From Exophiala sp. HKRS030 (Eukaryota; Ascomycota; Eurotiomycetes; Chaetothyriales; Herpotrichiellaceae), in NCBI GenBank assembly GCA_023897205.1, contig JAHWDD010000006.1:3782001-3846000 (forward strand): a stretch of 64,000 bases of DNA, given 5' to 3'. A program made the position numbers and the translations under genes. Under the pieces are notes generated by a model. That model was not told the DNA's origin, did no database searches, and saw only the letters and a program-made list of their open reading frames with translations. Positions 42,311-53,439 of this stretch are shown here, piece after piece (the stretch's first letter is position 1; each line of letters starts with the position of its first letter).

Positions 42311-44995
42311 TTAGAATTTATCGGCCAGGACCTTCTTCAAAACGGCGCTCTGGGCCTCGTATTTCTCGACTTTGGCATGACTGGCCATAGCCTTTGCCAA
42401 ACACCATCGAATGCGCGGCTTGAGCTCGTTCGGGGTGCCCGGCAACTCTGCCAAGGTGCGCAACTCGGTCTCGTATTTATCGACGTTCTTGTTCTCGATG
42501 CCGATCAACTGGCTTAGGATGGCCAGGTCGAGGCGCGCACGCAGCACGTCGTCTTCGGTCAGGTATTCAAAGGCGGCCAGGTACACGGGCTTGCCGGCTT
42601 TGATGCCGTAAGGGCGGCCGTTGTGTGAGGTGATGGAGATCAACTCGGCTTGTTCTAGGGCTTGTAATGTTGGTTCGCCGTCTTTGAATAGGTCGTGGAG
42701 AAGAAGTTCGTTATACTTCAGGGTCTCGTTGGCGGCGAGTTCTTTGATCAGTAGCCATGCTTGTTGCGCTGTCCATTTGCGGTTGGCCGTGTCCACGTCT
42801 AGGAGGTACATTTTGAGGATTTCTGATGCGGATTGTTCGATTATTTGTCGTACGGCCTCTGGTGACTTTGTTAGTTGCGATGTTAAAAACGAAAGGGGAG
42901 GGGGAAGGGAACTTACTGCCTGGTGACTCGCCGGTCTTGATCCTTCGGGCGAGGAATTCTAGATCTGTCAATCGACCTCCAAGAACTTGGATGACACCGT
43001 CGAGCTCGTCAAGATCATTCCGATACTGTGCGGGTGATAGATTGTCTTCTCCCGAAGTCTGAGAACCCTCTGAATCGGCAGTGATATGTTGGATTACGAG
43101 CTTTTTTGCGACTTCCGGAGTGCAATCACTGAGGGTGATTTGTCGGAACATTCTATCAGGTAAAGCTTTGCTCAAAGACTTTGAGAATGAAACGTCTGTA
43201 GTCAGGAAGATAACATGGGCGATATTTTGGGTTGTCAAGGTCGCTGCCCATTCACCTAGCTTGTCGTATACCATGTTGGCTGACCCTTCGTTGCTCTTGT
43301 GGAGGAAATTGTCGATGACCACAACAGGTCTATATTCAGGATGAGCCTCAAGCCATTCATCGTCGGACATATTTCCGTCCTTTTCATCCTTCTTCTTGTA
43401 ACTCAGAGCAATATTTTTCAATGCTGCTGAGGTGTTACTCCAGATTTTGCCTAGTTGAGTTTCCAGTGTTTCGGAGAAGCCAGTCTTCGTTCCAATTGTA
43501 CCCATAGCAGCCAGATCGACCATGCTACTAATGCTGTTCATCCAGGAAAACACTGGCGTATATCCGACTTGAGCGGCAGCTGCAGCGATTGTGTTGCTAT
43601 CGCCACGAGCTTCTTGAATCTTCTTGCAATCAATCACAAGTTTGTTAGGTCGATCTTTCAGTGCTTGGTCGAGAACAAGCTCCTTTTTACCTGCTCCTCT
43701 TGGCCCTTGAACCACGATGAAAGTATCGGCAGTCTCGATCAGCCAAGTCTGGAGTTGTTGAATTGCTCCATGTCTATCTTCCCAGATGATCCTAAGACTA
43801 TCATCATCTCCTTGCTGTTTTCTGAATCGAATGATGTCATAACCACGAGACAATTGTCTTCTGATCCATCTGTAAAACGGTTGGTCTTCGAGATGAAGGC
43901 CATGAGTGACATGAAGCTTGATGAAGAATGTTCTGATAGGATCAAACACAGTGACTGAAGCCGCGGTAAGTAGTGCAACAACGAAAGGAATCACGATTCG
44001 AGGATGACTTGTCAGCCAATCCCAGATCCAATTTGTTTTTCTCTTCGATTCATAGCTCAATTTCAACAACGTGCCTGCCTTCCCTCCACCATCTTCTGTA
44101 GGAACCACAAAACCATGCATACAGTTCTTGGCCATCGTCGCATATCTTATCCGTGTGTAGTCAACATAGATATATCTAGGGACAATTTTTGAGTCTGAAG
44201 GCTGTTGAACGATTTCCGAGATTTTGCCATATCTTCTGAACAAAGAATATATGGTTTCCTGCGTGAGGTCTGCGGCAGAAGATTCTGGAGTTGTTGGCAT
44301 AAATTCGACCTTGACCCTACTACAGGGAAGTCTGTATAAATCCTCAATCCATGGTTTACCCTTGACCAAAAACGTTCTCACTCTGCGAAATGGATTGAAC
44401 CAAGGATTGATGGGTTTTTCTCGAAGGTATTGCTTGAGAGTGCTTTCGAGCTCATTTGCTGTGATGATCTCATCATGGGAGAACTTGACAAAAGCACCTC
44501 CTTCACGTAATCTTGGGATTACTTCTAGCACCTTCAAGGGAAAATTGTCTGGCAAAGCGCGTTTGACAATACTGCTCGGGTCTGCAAGAGCAATATTGGG
44601 ATTGTTTACTTTCGACAAGGATTGTGCGAGAAACTTGTCTGGGTTAAGATAGGGAATGCGATTGAGCCACTGGAGCTTGAGAGGGAAGACATCTGGGCGA
44701 GTCAATAGGTTGCACCTGGAAATCTATGACAGATTATCTTACTATCGAAGAAGAAGATCCCTTCATTGGGCCTGGTGAGGATGTGACCTGTCTTGTCCTC
44801 ACCAGCTTCCGTTGTGATGAACCGTCTTCCCGCAGGTCGCAGAAAGCCAACAGCTTGGCGCCTGAATTTGGTGCTCGTGTAGAAAGTAGACTTGCCAGAT
44901 TGGAGACCCAAGCAAGCTGCCAGAGGCCCTGACCGGCTTTGGTAAGATTTCAACATCGACATTGTGCAGCTAGATAGACTCGAGACCGCTGGCAT
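42311..44995 (-). CDS. YME2: Mitochondrial escape protein 2 (Yme2)
   Basis: Inner-membrane protein needed for mitochondrial DNA maintenance; mutants release mtDNA to the nucleus. Three exons: 44995-44743, 44692-42917 and 42858-42311, with introns of 50 bp (GTAAGA...CCCAG) and 58 bp (GTAAGT...CACCAG). Splicing gives EGIFFFDNVFPLKLQWL and ESPGKAVRQIIEQSASEIL. Product 858 residues. Order: a basic mitochondrial presequence; an RRM-like domain (TIYSLFRRYGKISEI, PRYIYVDYTRIRYATMAKNC); one membrane helix (about 314-333, IPFVVALLTAASVTVF); a matrix or IMS P-loop domain with Walker A GPRGAGKK at about 411; and a helical C-terminus. ATGs at 44962 or 44956 are alternative starts. It is divergent from the DUF3128 gene. 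Confidence 0.95.
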
Positions 44996-45394
44996 TCATT
45001 TTCGTCAAGGTCGACTTCGAGGAATCTTCAGGTGCATGACGTTGCAGGTTTATGTGTGCGATGGCTTTGCGCTGAGTTTGCGATGGGACTATCGTCTTCT
45101 AACGCCCTTGGATGACTCCAACCGTTGTCGAGGCCATTATCCTGTAATCCTGGCGGATCTCATGACCGCAGTTGTTGATGCGCGTATCTTGACCAAAAGT
45201 TGTAAATTATGACGTCGCGGTGCAATGTGGCTGAACAACGGTGGCTGAACATTTTAAGCGACAGCATGTGTGGCTGAACATGAATTTCTACAAGAAACAT
45301 CGCGACATGCTGTATCGCTAGGCATATTTCCCAACAGCACAAGATTGAGTTGATTGTGTTCTTAGTCGTTGATCGCCATTTTATTCAACATGGG
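44996..45394. promoter_or_regulatory. Bidirectional promoter, Yme2 / DUF3128, with three GTGGCTGAAC copies
   Basis: 399 bp between divergent starts of two genes whose products are both likely mitochondrial. The 10-mer GTGGCTGAAC occurs three times, all in one orientation, at 45227-45236, 45241-45250 and 45270-45279. It may be a regulator site or the trace of a small duplication. An out-of-frame ATG at 45390 overlaps the DUF3128 start. Confidence 0.5.
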
Positions 45395-46071
45395 ATGGCT
45401 CTGGAGCTCGAAGGGGCATCTGACCCTATCACTCCCGTAGCCAAAACAGAAGTCCCAGCTCATTCAGAATTGTCGGCATCAACTCCGCCGTTAGAAGCAG
45501 CGACAAATGCGGCGCCAACACCTCAAAACCAGACATTAACTCGTGATCAGCAGAGTGAACTAGAATGGGCCGAACTCATCAGAGAATTCCAAGCAGAAGA
45601 GAGCTCACAATCAGCAAAACGGATCCAAGCAAAACAAGCTGACCCTCCTCTCGATGTCTCCCGGACTCCCTCTACCCTACCAATATGTCTTGCCAATCCG
45701 CTTTCGACTATGCCATGTTCTGCTCAGCCTTTGGTGGTCAATTCGTCAATATATACCGCTATGGTGAATTCAGATCATGCTCCCACTTCTGGGACGAGTT
45801 CTGGCTTTGCATGAGGACAAGAAGTTGGCCTGAGGCGGATCGAGCAAGGGCTGTACAGGAACACTACAAAAAGAAAGCCATTAAATACAAGATCGGTCCA
45901 AGTAGTGAGGACGTGTGGCAGATCAGGGACGAACCGTTGAAGGATGCAATGCAAGCGAACTACGAGGAATTCGAAGCAAGAAAAGCTGCTTGGAAAGCGG
46001 CCAATCCACATGTCCCAGACCCCTTTGATCAAGAGCGTCAAATACAATATCATTCCGCTAAGAAGGGCTGA
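45395..46071 (+). CDS. DUF3128 / Emi1-like twin-CX9C protein, frameshifted in this sequence
   Basis: The C-terminal half is the conserved DUF3128 domain of the yeast Emi1 family. It has two CX9C pairs, CQSAFDYAMFC and CSHFWDEFWLC, joined by GGQFVNIYRYGEFRS, followed by HYKKKAIKYKIGPSSEDVW. Twin CX9C proteins are usually oxidised and trapped in the mitochondrial intermembrane space by Mia40; that is family knowledge, not shown here. The first 90 residues are low in complexity (Ala/Pro/Glu/Gln). The frame slips at CCC 45660-45662. One more C reads DVSPDSLYPTNMSCQSAF and gives 225 residues (677+1 nt). As written the product stops at 45814 without the domain. Start is ATG 45395 (MALELEGASDP). The ATG in NMSCQ would alone give a 128-residue domain-only protein. 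Confidence 0.87.
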
Positions 46072-47254
46072 GGAGTCGGTCCGCAGAGAAACATGTACAA
46101 CAATTACTGATGATGAACGGACAGGATTTAACAACTCCTTGTGTATACTATCCACTCCTTCCAACTCGACGATCTGTGTTAACCCTTCTCCAACTTTCCG
46201 GTCATGGCCGAACCTTCACATTAGATATGTATCTGCACCTTTACCTGAATCACGGCAGCCGAGACTGAAATGTCCTTCTTTCAAAAGCCTTCCGGTCTAC
46301 TCTCATGCATTCCTTTGACGGACAAGTTCTCTTTCCCTCCCTGCCTGACCTCCGGCATCAACGAGAGGTTGTCTGCATGATCATGGCTTCCAAAAACTCA
46401 ACTAAAGAACCACATGGGGCTCAACAGATCGACCCAGGACTTTAGACTATGAAACAAAGCCCTTTCTGCCATTGCATCAAGTGGGGATAGAGAGCGCGTG
46501 GTTCGCACGGCTCTCTGAGGAGAAACTCATTCATTGCCAGGACATAAAAAGCGAATGAATGCTGCCGTCGACAACGGCCACCCATTCCAGTCTAAGCGAA
46601 CTAAATTCTTCATTGCAAGCATTGCGAGGCTCCAAAATAAATAAATCGAGCGTCGCCGAAAGCGAGTGGACAGAGGACAAGACGACCCAGAACATCGAGA
46701 CATCGGAGCAAGACATTCTATGGGCATGATCTCCACGAAGTTCCTCTTCCCCCGTAACGAGCAGACCAGTGGATAGAACCAGGACTTTGAGAACGTTTCA
46801 CAATGATATCTATACGTGTTCGTTGTCAACTCCAAGGATCTGTAGGTATCATAGCTCTTCATGCCTTCACGGCAATCAATCAAAGTGTATCCATAGAGCC
46901 GGACGAGAAGGAAATGAAATGAACCATGAATCAAGCATGGGCCCAAAGAAATGTGAGATGAGGCTGGCTGGAGGTGCGCAGATTATAGGAATGAACAGGA
47001 GAGGACTTCTGGGCGGGAGGCAAGGCACTTCATCATTTAGAAAAAAGGAGAAAGATTGAAATATAAATTAAAGTATAATTTCCGTGCCTTCTGTGACTTG
47101 TATTAGAGGTTCTTGGTTCTTCAAGTAACTATGAATATCCTCCCTACAGGGAAGGTGAGGTGAGCATTGACTATTCAGCCATATATTGTCCAATTGAACC
47201 GCCATCCCGGCAACTGTACTAGTTGGAGACAACAGTGTATACGGGATTAGTTGC
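46072..47254. other. Convergent 3' spacer, 1.18 kb
   Basis: Between the ends of the DUF3128 and Syg1 genes. The 139-codon minus-strand frame at 46527-46946 has no recognisable motif, no signal for translation and many rare residues, so I do not call it. Nothing else seen. Confidence 0.55.
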
Positions 47255-50200
47255 TTAGTGAGTCGCATTCTTTGCATGTCCGAGTAAACGATTCGCCTCT
47301 GCGACTTCCTGCTGGTCGTCGCGTCTAGTCAATTCAGCCTCTTCACCCTCGTTCTCGTCGAAGTCTTCATCCTCATCATCGTCGTCGTCGTCTTCGCTAC
47401 TTCCATCTACAGGTCGGATGCCTAGTTCACCTGCACCGTGTGACCCTTGGGACTCGAGCTCTGGACGTCTGCGTTTCTCAAAGTCTTGAGCATGAGCGGC
47501 GGCGATGACGGTTCCTACGCGAGCCAGGGCGCGCATGCCGGGTGTACGTGGAGAAGGATCCTGTGGCGTGCGACGTTGACGGAGTGAGGCGGAGCCTGAT
47601 GGGACGGCTTGTTCGAGGTCGGCTCCTGTTGCGTGCTGAATTTCTGCCGAGGAATCTGGGTCAGTACTGACCGCGGACGGGACTGTGCCGGAAGTCGTCG
47701 AGGGCAAGTTTGGTCGCCCGTTGGATGTCTTACTGTCGACTTCCGGCGAGACTGGAATGTCGTATGGAAGTTGCATGTCTCTCGAGGCTCGGAACTTGCC
47801 TACATTGTTGCAGTGTTCGTTCTCCACCCGGAAGAGACTCCACATGCCTCGACGTAAGACTTCCGCTAAGCTGACAAAGAACGACATAATGGCAGAGTGT
47901 TGTAAATCCGAGGTGAAAATTGCATAGCAAATCCACTGTTGTCGTAGAATGACGTCGGCGACCATGGCGAAGTAATATACCCAGACCTGCTTGTAGGCGA
48001 GTTGATCTCGTAGAAATGGATGTTTCGCCCAAGGATTACCGAGTGAAAAGTCCATGAAGACATCCCAGAAGGAGCAATAGGTGCCGTTGACGGCCGCAAA
48101 AGCGATGAAGATGGCTCTATTATGAGACGTCTTGTCAATTCGGTAAATCGAAAGAGTCATATAGTAGAGAATGTTGCAGCAATATTTTGCAAAATTGGCA
48201 AGATGAGGGAACCAATTCTTCGAATCGTAGTAACGTCGCAAACATTGAAACGCACGCCAAACAGCTGGTAGAGCTGCAAAAAAGCCCAATAAACGCGAAT
48301 GGCTGGAATTGCATCTGCCAGGATTGACCCAGTCATTGGCGTAAAGGCAGAAAAACAATTCGATCTGTCCCATTGCATATGTTTGCGAACAATACATGTC
48401 GCCCAGAAAGAAATCTCTGAACTCTACAGGATATAAGCCTGCAAAGAGCAGTCGCCAGTTCGAATATCCCCACCACTTCCGTGCATGGGGATAAATAACC
48501 CTGAAAGGTAAAGCCAGGATAACCAAAGTCAATGCGATTAAAAGCACCGGCCAAAACAGGAAGAATTCATTGATCGCTGTTTTTCGAAAGTTGAGGTAGA
48601 CGAATATGCCGTTCAAGAAGAGAAAGAAGCAGGGTAGCTCAGCCAGAGACCTCCAATCGAGGACGTGTCGGGTATCATACTCGAAAATGAAGACGTAATT
48701 GACATGTGCTCTTGCCCAGATTCTGCAATCAAGCACGAACAGGAGAAATAAAAGAAGCGCCAGGAAGTATCCGGCATAGAGTTGTAACAAGTAACTGGTT
48801 TGTAATGCGATGGTGGGATCCGGACCGAAAAGAAGATCGGATGCATCAACCAGGCCTGCGATAGCGAAACAAGTCCCTGCAGCAACGTAAAGACCGTTTC
48901 GAAAAGTGGTTGCGGATTGATCGCCAACACTCAGTCTAGATCGCAGTTTTCTCACTGCGATTTTGTGATTGCCGCGTTCGAAATATCTTGCGTAAAGATC
49001 CTCGACAGCACTCAGGTGATTGTCGACAACATCACTTTGTACAAAATAAGCGGTATTGACTTTCTCCGTCATATATCGTAGAGGCGGTCGTGCTTGAACG
49101 GCTTTATCGTACTTCTTATTGATTTTTCTAAAACCAGTCCTGTTCAAGAGAGCGTACGATTTGAGCAGTTCCAGTGCACGGTAGAACTCTTGCAAGGCAG
49201 ATTTGAGCTTCGCCTTGGCCGTTCGATATGGGACGGCGTTGGATTGTTTGTGCCGAACATAGTCCTGGCCTGCACTTTGTATTCTGGCTTGAGCACTTGG
49301 GCCCAATGGGGAACTTTGTCCTATCATGGCTGTGGAAGTTTTGCCTATGGTCTTTCCGAGAGCCAGTGCACTCCCTAATGACTTTCGCTTATGAGCGATT
49401 CCAGAGCCATTAGCTTGCGTACCGTCCTTGAGTGGTGCATTGGGAAATGGGGAGGCAGGAAGAATGCCATCGAGAATGCCTGTATCAGGAAGGCGTTGAG
49501 ACTGCTTTGCACGTTGAATGTCCGCAATTCGCCTATCTCTCATTACATGCAGCTGATGCCGAAGTACTTGTAGACGGTCCGAAGCTTCTTCCTCTTTCGA
49601 CTTGTAAAAGGTCTCGATCTTGTCCAACTCACTGTCCAAAAAGGCAAAGAATTCGGCTTGTCGTGCGTCCAGCTCTTTGTATGCGTTGAGCTGTACATCT
49701 GTGACAGTCGGTGGTTCCAGTCGGTGTGCAGAAAAGATCCGCCTAAGTCTTGACCGGGGGAAAGTATGAGATGTTGCACCAGAAACCGAGGTACTCTTAG
49801 TCGGACCCCGATTCCTGAACATCTGTATAGCAAGGCTTCCATTCCTTCTTGGAGGGCGGTTGGACGCTCCGACATGGTAGGCGTCAGGGGCTTCAGGTAG
49901 TTGCGCGCTCTCTGGAAGACGAGGGCCTATCTGCGGCGAATCGACTTCTTTTGCCTTTCGACTTTGAGCTGGACTCAAGGCCGGATCTGGTAGCTCTAGG
50001 TCGGTGAAGAGTCCTGGAGTTTCATCATTTGGAGGGGTGCCAACGATGCTTCCATAATTCATCTGACGCCGCGTGGAAACCTCTCCTGCACTCTGAGCGC
50101 GTTGCAAGGGTAGTCTCTCCGGAGATGACCTGCTACTCTGTTGACCACTCGTAGGATCGCCAGGAATCAGGATTGGAGGTGATTGTGTGAACCATGTCTG

Positions 50201-50576
50201 GCTTTCCTGGCGAGCAACCTGAGGTTTCGTGCCATCCTCAGGGGATACCTCCTCGTCCTCTTCGGGGACAGGGGCGACAGTGTCCTCGGTCCGTGGTCTC
50301 CTGTAGGTACTGAAGTCATAATGGGTGAAGGGTACTCGTTCGGAGGAGTTCTCCGGTTGCAAAGGAGGTCTAGCAGGAGTTGCGGGCGTTTTGTTGACGG
50401 TTTTGAGGGCGCGTGAAACAGCCTTGATCTTTTTCTTGCCAACCTTGTAATTGAGGTATTTGACTCTCCATTCTGGGACAGCGTCCTCTTCAAGTTCTCT
50501 ATGATAAGAATCGGTCAGATCAGTGGGCTCTGCAGCATGTAGTAGGCGAGGATGAGAATTACTTTGCGAATTTCAT
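47255..50576 (-). CDS. SYG1: SPX/EXS-domain protein, Syg1/XPR1 family (phosphate exporter-like)
   Basis: The first exon is only 14 nt (50576-50563, MKFA plus two bases). A 64-bp intron (GTAATT...CATAG, branch TCTGAC) joins it to 50498-47255. The result is MKFAKELEEDAVPEWRVKYLNYKVGKKKIKAV, the hallmark start of an SPX domain, which senses inositol pyrophosphates. Product 1085 residues. The SPX part (to about 470) contains a long Ser/Pro-rich insertion and ends in NTAYFVQSDVVDNHLSAVEDLYARYF. Several membrane helices follow, then the EXS domain (WRAFQCLRRYYDSKNWFPHLANFAKY; ILYYMTLSIYR; FRVENEHCNNVGKFRA) and an acidic tail with a D/E run. XPR1 exports phosphate; yeast Syg1 was found as a G-protein suppressor. 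The frame is intact across 3.2 kb. Confidence 0.95.
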
Positions 50577-51486
50577 GGTTCAGCTTTGGAACACATCGAC
50601 GGCTGGGTTGGTAGGGAGGATGCAGCCATGCTCACACCTATAAATGTACAGCATGCGAGTCAATAATAGAAGGATAAAACATCTTAGGAGGTGCCTGGAG
50701 AAGCCTCATGGCGACATCGAGGTATGATGGAATGAAGAGTACATGGTGAGATGTCCAACTTGACTGTAGTAAAGACTGGTTGCAGTCAAATGTGTTGCTA
50801 TTGGAGAATGACCAACTTTTTTCACGTCATAGGCTGCACGACGCTGCAAGGGAGGCTAAGGAGGCTTAGAAGGAAACAAAGCCAGGGGACGTTGGGGTAA
50901 GTTAGGCGTAGGAGCCCCCACATGCTCCCCTAAAGGTCCTTAGTCGACAGCCCAAAGCCTGAGAGAGTGCCAGGAACTGCTTACAGGTTTGGTAAGCGAG
51001 GGGCAAGCGAGGCTCATTGGAGATTTGGGGTAATTTGGGGCTCACTACTTACTCCGAATTTAACAAGTACTTAACTCACTAGTTAGTTGGCGTGGTTGGT
51101 TAAAATGACTAACTAACCCCTTATAACCAATGCCTCTCTAGGTAAGTCCTCCCTGCCTAAGTGAACCGACTTTGGTGCTCGCCCGGACCCTGTAGGGGCC
51201 TGAGTTCTGAGTCCTTGGGCTCTGATGACGATATCCTTTTGGGATGACCCCGGGAGGCATTTAGGTAAGCATTCCATCTCCATCACATTGACTTTTCCAT
51301 TTCCTCTTCTGGTAACCAGTCAGGAGGGGCGCACAGTAATAATGGGTAAAAGTAGACGACGAGAGGTAAAGAGTATAAAACAACGACGAAACGACCTGCC
51401 AATTGCTGAATTCTTGATCTCACTGATATCCAACGTAATCTTCAGACAATATCCTCACACAATAACTCCCAAGCACCAATATCAAG
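50577..51486. other. Divergent promoter region, Syg1 / ABM-domain gene
   Basis: 910 bp holding both leaders. No gene. AGGAGGCTTAG-like motifs recur between 50850 and 50880, and TAGTTAGTTGG/TAACTAACC tracts lie near 51080-51120. Confidence 0.6.
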
Positions 51487-51765
51487 ATGGTCTACACAAT
51501 CGTCGTCCACTTCCGGGCCAAGTCATCCGAGCCAGAAGTCATTAAAAAGATCGAGAACAAACTTATCGACGCTTCTCGGGTCTATTCTCAAGACAAGGAG
51601 ACCATCTCCTGGTTCGTCATGCAATCCGTCCATGACAAGAGGGACTTTACCATTGTGGAACGCTACGAAAAGGAAAGCAGCCAGAAGTATCATCTGGAGA
51701 ATCCATACTGGAAGACGTTTGATCCATATGTAGTCCCCCTGCTCGAGGAGGCAAGATGGACTTGA
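51487..51765 (+). CDS. Small ABM-domain protein (dimeric alpha/beta barrel)
   Basis: Intronless, 92 residues. The pattern MVYTIVVHFRAKSSEPEVIKKIENKLIDAS, TISWFVMQS, FTIVERYEKESSQKYHLENPYWKTFDPYV matches the antibiotic-biosynthesis monooxygenase (ABM) superfamily: a single ferredoxin-like barrel that works as a dimer. Members act as cofactor-free oxygenases, or as small-molecule or heme-binding proteins, and the sequence does not tell which. Its 3' end faces the 2-oxoglutarate oxygenase gene, 100 bp away. The ATG is the first in frame, and the length is normal for the family. Confidence 0.85.
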   Translation: MVYTIVVHFRAKSSEPEVIKKIENKLIDASRVYSQDKETISWFVMQSVHDKRDFTIVERYEKESSQKYHLENPYWKTFDPYVVPLLEEARWT

Positions 51766-51865
51766 GGAGATATGAGGAGCTTGATACAAGCAAGGACGTT
51801 GTTGTTGAGTAAGCAGGTCGCTATGGTATCAACACCAAAAAGGAGGAGAAAAGAGCTCAAAAGTA

Positions 51866-53005
51866 TCAATCATCGTTGACATACTTGTCAAAGACTTCAG
51901 CATAATGTCTCCTCCCTACATCGCGATGACTTCTGATCTTGGTCCTCAACTGAGCCTCGCCCCAAGTATCGTAGTTGCCCTTGAGAAACGGACTATCAAT
52001 CCTTTGACCCTCTTCCGACTCCCTCGTCTGCCATTGGTCCTGATCAAACTCCTTCCAGAGCACCTTCAAGTCCTCCTTTGTCAAACCAGGCCTGACCCCC
52101 TGGAAGAAAGGCACACTGTACCTGTCATAGTCGCCCGGCGGAAGCAACACACGGTGCGTCGTCGCCTTGCACACGCCGTTGGTGACAACCTCAAACGCCT
52201 GGCCCAGATTGACTACCAACGTGCCCGGCACCGGGGGCGCATCAATCCAAAGACCATCTTTCGACAAGACCTGTAGCCCTCTCACAGATGGGTCCGAAGC
52301 CTGCAACAACAGCGTGATCCATCCACTCGAGTCCTTATGCGGGCCAACACCCTGTGACTGCGCATCGTACGTTGCGTCTGGCGAAGGCCGGTAATGCACC
52401 AACTTCAGCCGATCCTGAGGACCCGTGAAAGTCGTCAGCGTGCCCTCTGCCAGACCCAGCGCGTCGTTGACGATGTCCAGAAACCGCCTGGCCAGATCCT
52501 GTAGTGCCTCGATGTACGTCTCGACCACCTTCCGCAAGTGCCGCACGTCAACACCGCTATCACTATCATCATCATCATCATCACCACTACCATCAGTGTG
52601 CTGTAACCACTGATTCGGCCCCTGTAGTCTCGTGTACAAAGGGAGTGTTCCAGACCCATCCCCTCGCCCGCCCTCGTAGCCCTCGCCATACCTATCCGGC
52701 AACTCATTCGCGAACTCGAACTGCTCACGCTGATCCTGCACTCTGGCTGTCGTCTCGGAGCCGAACTTGCTGTATCCGAGAAAATGCGGCGATTGCGCCA
52801 ATGCCACAGAGTCCTTCACATGGTCTGGGAGTGCGAAAAGCGTCGGTAGTAAATCGACCAAGTCGTGGATCACTGACTCGGCAATCCCGTGATTCGAGAG
52901 GTACAGAAATCCGACATCCAGCAAGGCGTGTCTGATGTCCTGGAGCACTTGCGGTCGCGTGCTTGGGTCGGTTGCTAGGCTGAGGTTGATCGTGGGAATC
53001 GACAT
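51866..53005 (-). CDS. 2-oxoglutarate/Fe(II)-dependent dioxygenase, isopenicillin-N-synthase-like
   Basis: Intronless, 379 residues. N-terminal DIOX_N segment: IPTINLSLATDP, LLDVGFLYLSNHGI. Catalytic double-stranded beta helix: HxD iron motif at His223/Asp225 (GPHKDSSGWITLLLQ), distal His284 (ATTHRVLLP) and the Arg-x-Ser 2-oxoglutarate motif (DRYSVPFF). Between the halves lies an acidic run of six Asp encoded by a (TCA)n tract (about 52558-52583), which is probably a length-variable loop. Fungal members of this family hydroxylate small metabolites such as gibberellin-like or thymine-like compounds; the actual substrate is unknown. It is convergent with the ABM-domain gene. Confidence 0.92.
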   Translation of the reverse strand: MSIPTINLSLATDPSTRPQVLQDIRHALLDVGFLYLSNHGIAESVIHDLVDLLPTLFALPDHVKDSVALAQSPHFLGYSKFGSETTARVQDQREQFEFANELPDRYGEGYEGGRGDGSGTLPLYTRLQGPNQWLQHTDGSGDDDDDDSDSGVDVRHLRKVVETYIEALQDLARRFLDIVNDALGLAEGTLTTFTGPQDRLKLVHYRPSPDATYDAQSQGVGPHKDSSGWITLLLQASDPSVRGLQVLSKDGLWIDAPPVPGTLVVNLGQAFEVVTNGVCKATTHRVLLPPGDYDRYSVPFFQGVRPGLTKEDLKVLWKEFDQDQWQTRESEEGQRIDSPFLKGNYDTWGEAQLRTKIRSHRDVGRRHYAEVFDKYVNDD

Positions 53006-53439
53006 GTCGCGTCAAGGCAGTCAACCATCCATTACAGTTGAGAGGGTTGATCAATTGGTGAAATCAGGAAAATTTGATCGCAGGTTCTATAGCCACTAGT
53101 TGATGGCGCAATCTTGAATCCTATGTGGACTGATCGCTCGGTATTCCTTACAAGCTTACCACGATGAAGACCGACTTCAATATTACGTAAGACGTACGAG
53201 ACGATCGCAGTCATGCCGCCGGTGCACACGAGGCCGAACAAGAAAGAATGCTGAGTTCTGCATGGTTTTTCCCGTTTTCTTCTCACGGAGCAAATATGTA
53301 CAGATGCCTATTCAAGGCTCGGATCGTCTTTCGAAACACGACCAAAGAGCTCGTCGCTCTTGATAAACGCCAAATCTGATCTTCTGCCTATACATGATCT
53401 TTGATTTTATGCCCAAACAACTTTCAATCTGCCAACCTC
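53006..53439. other. Intergenic, complex I 3' end and dioxygenase promoter
   Basis: 434 bp between two genes read in the same direction. Nothing recognisable apart from leaders and 3' sequence. Confidence 0.6.

Noticed and set aside
46527..46946. 139-codon minus-strand frame between DUF3128 and Syg1
   Set aside because: No conserved motif, starts at a weak codon and lies in convergent 3' sequence.
50760..51120. Inverted or tandem motif array in the Syg1/ABM promoter
   Set aside because: The TAGTTAG and AGGAGGC copies are too short and scattered to separate from chance.
31645..53005. A secondary-metabolite cluster (P450, regulators, ABM protein, 2-oxoglutarate oxygenase)
   Set aside because: No polyketide synthase, peptide synthetase, terpene cyclase or other backbone enzyme is present, and core genes such as Yme2 and Syg1 lie in between.
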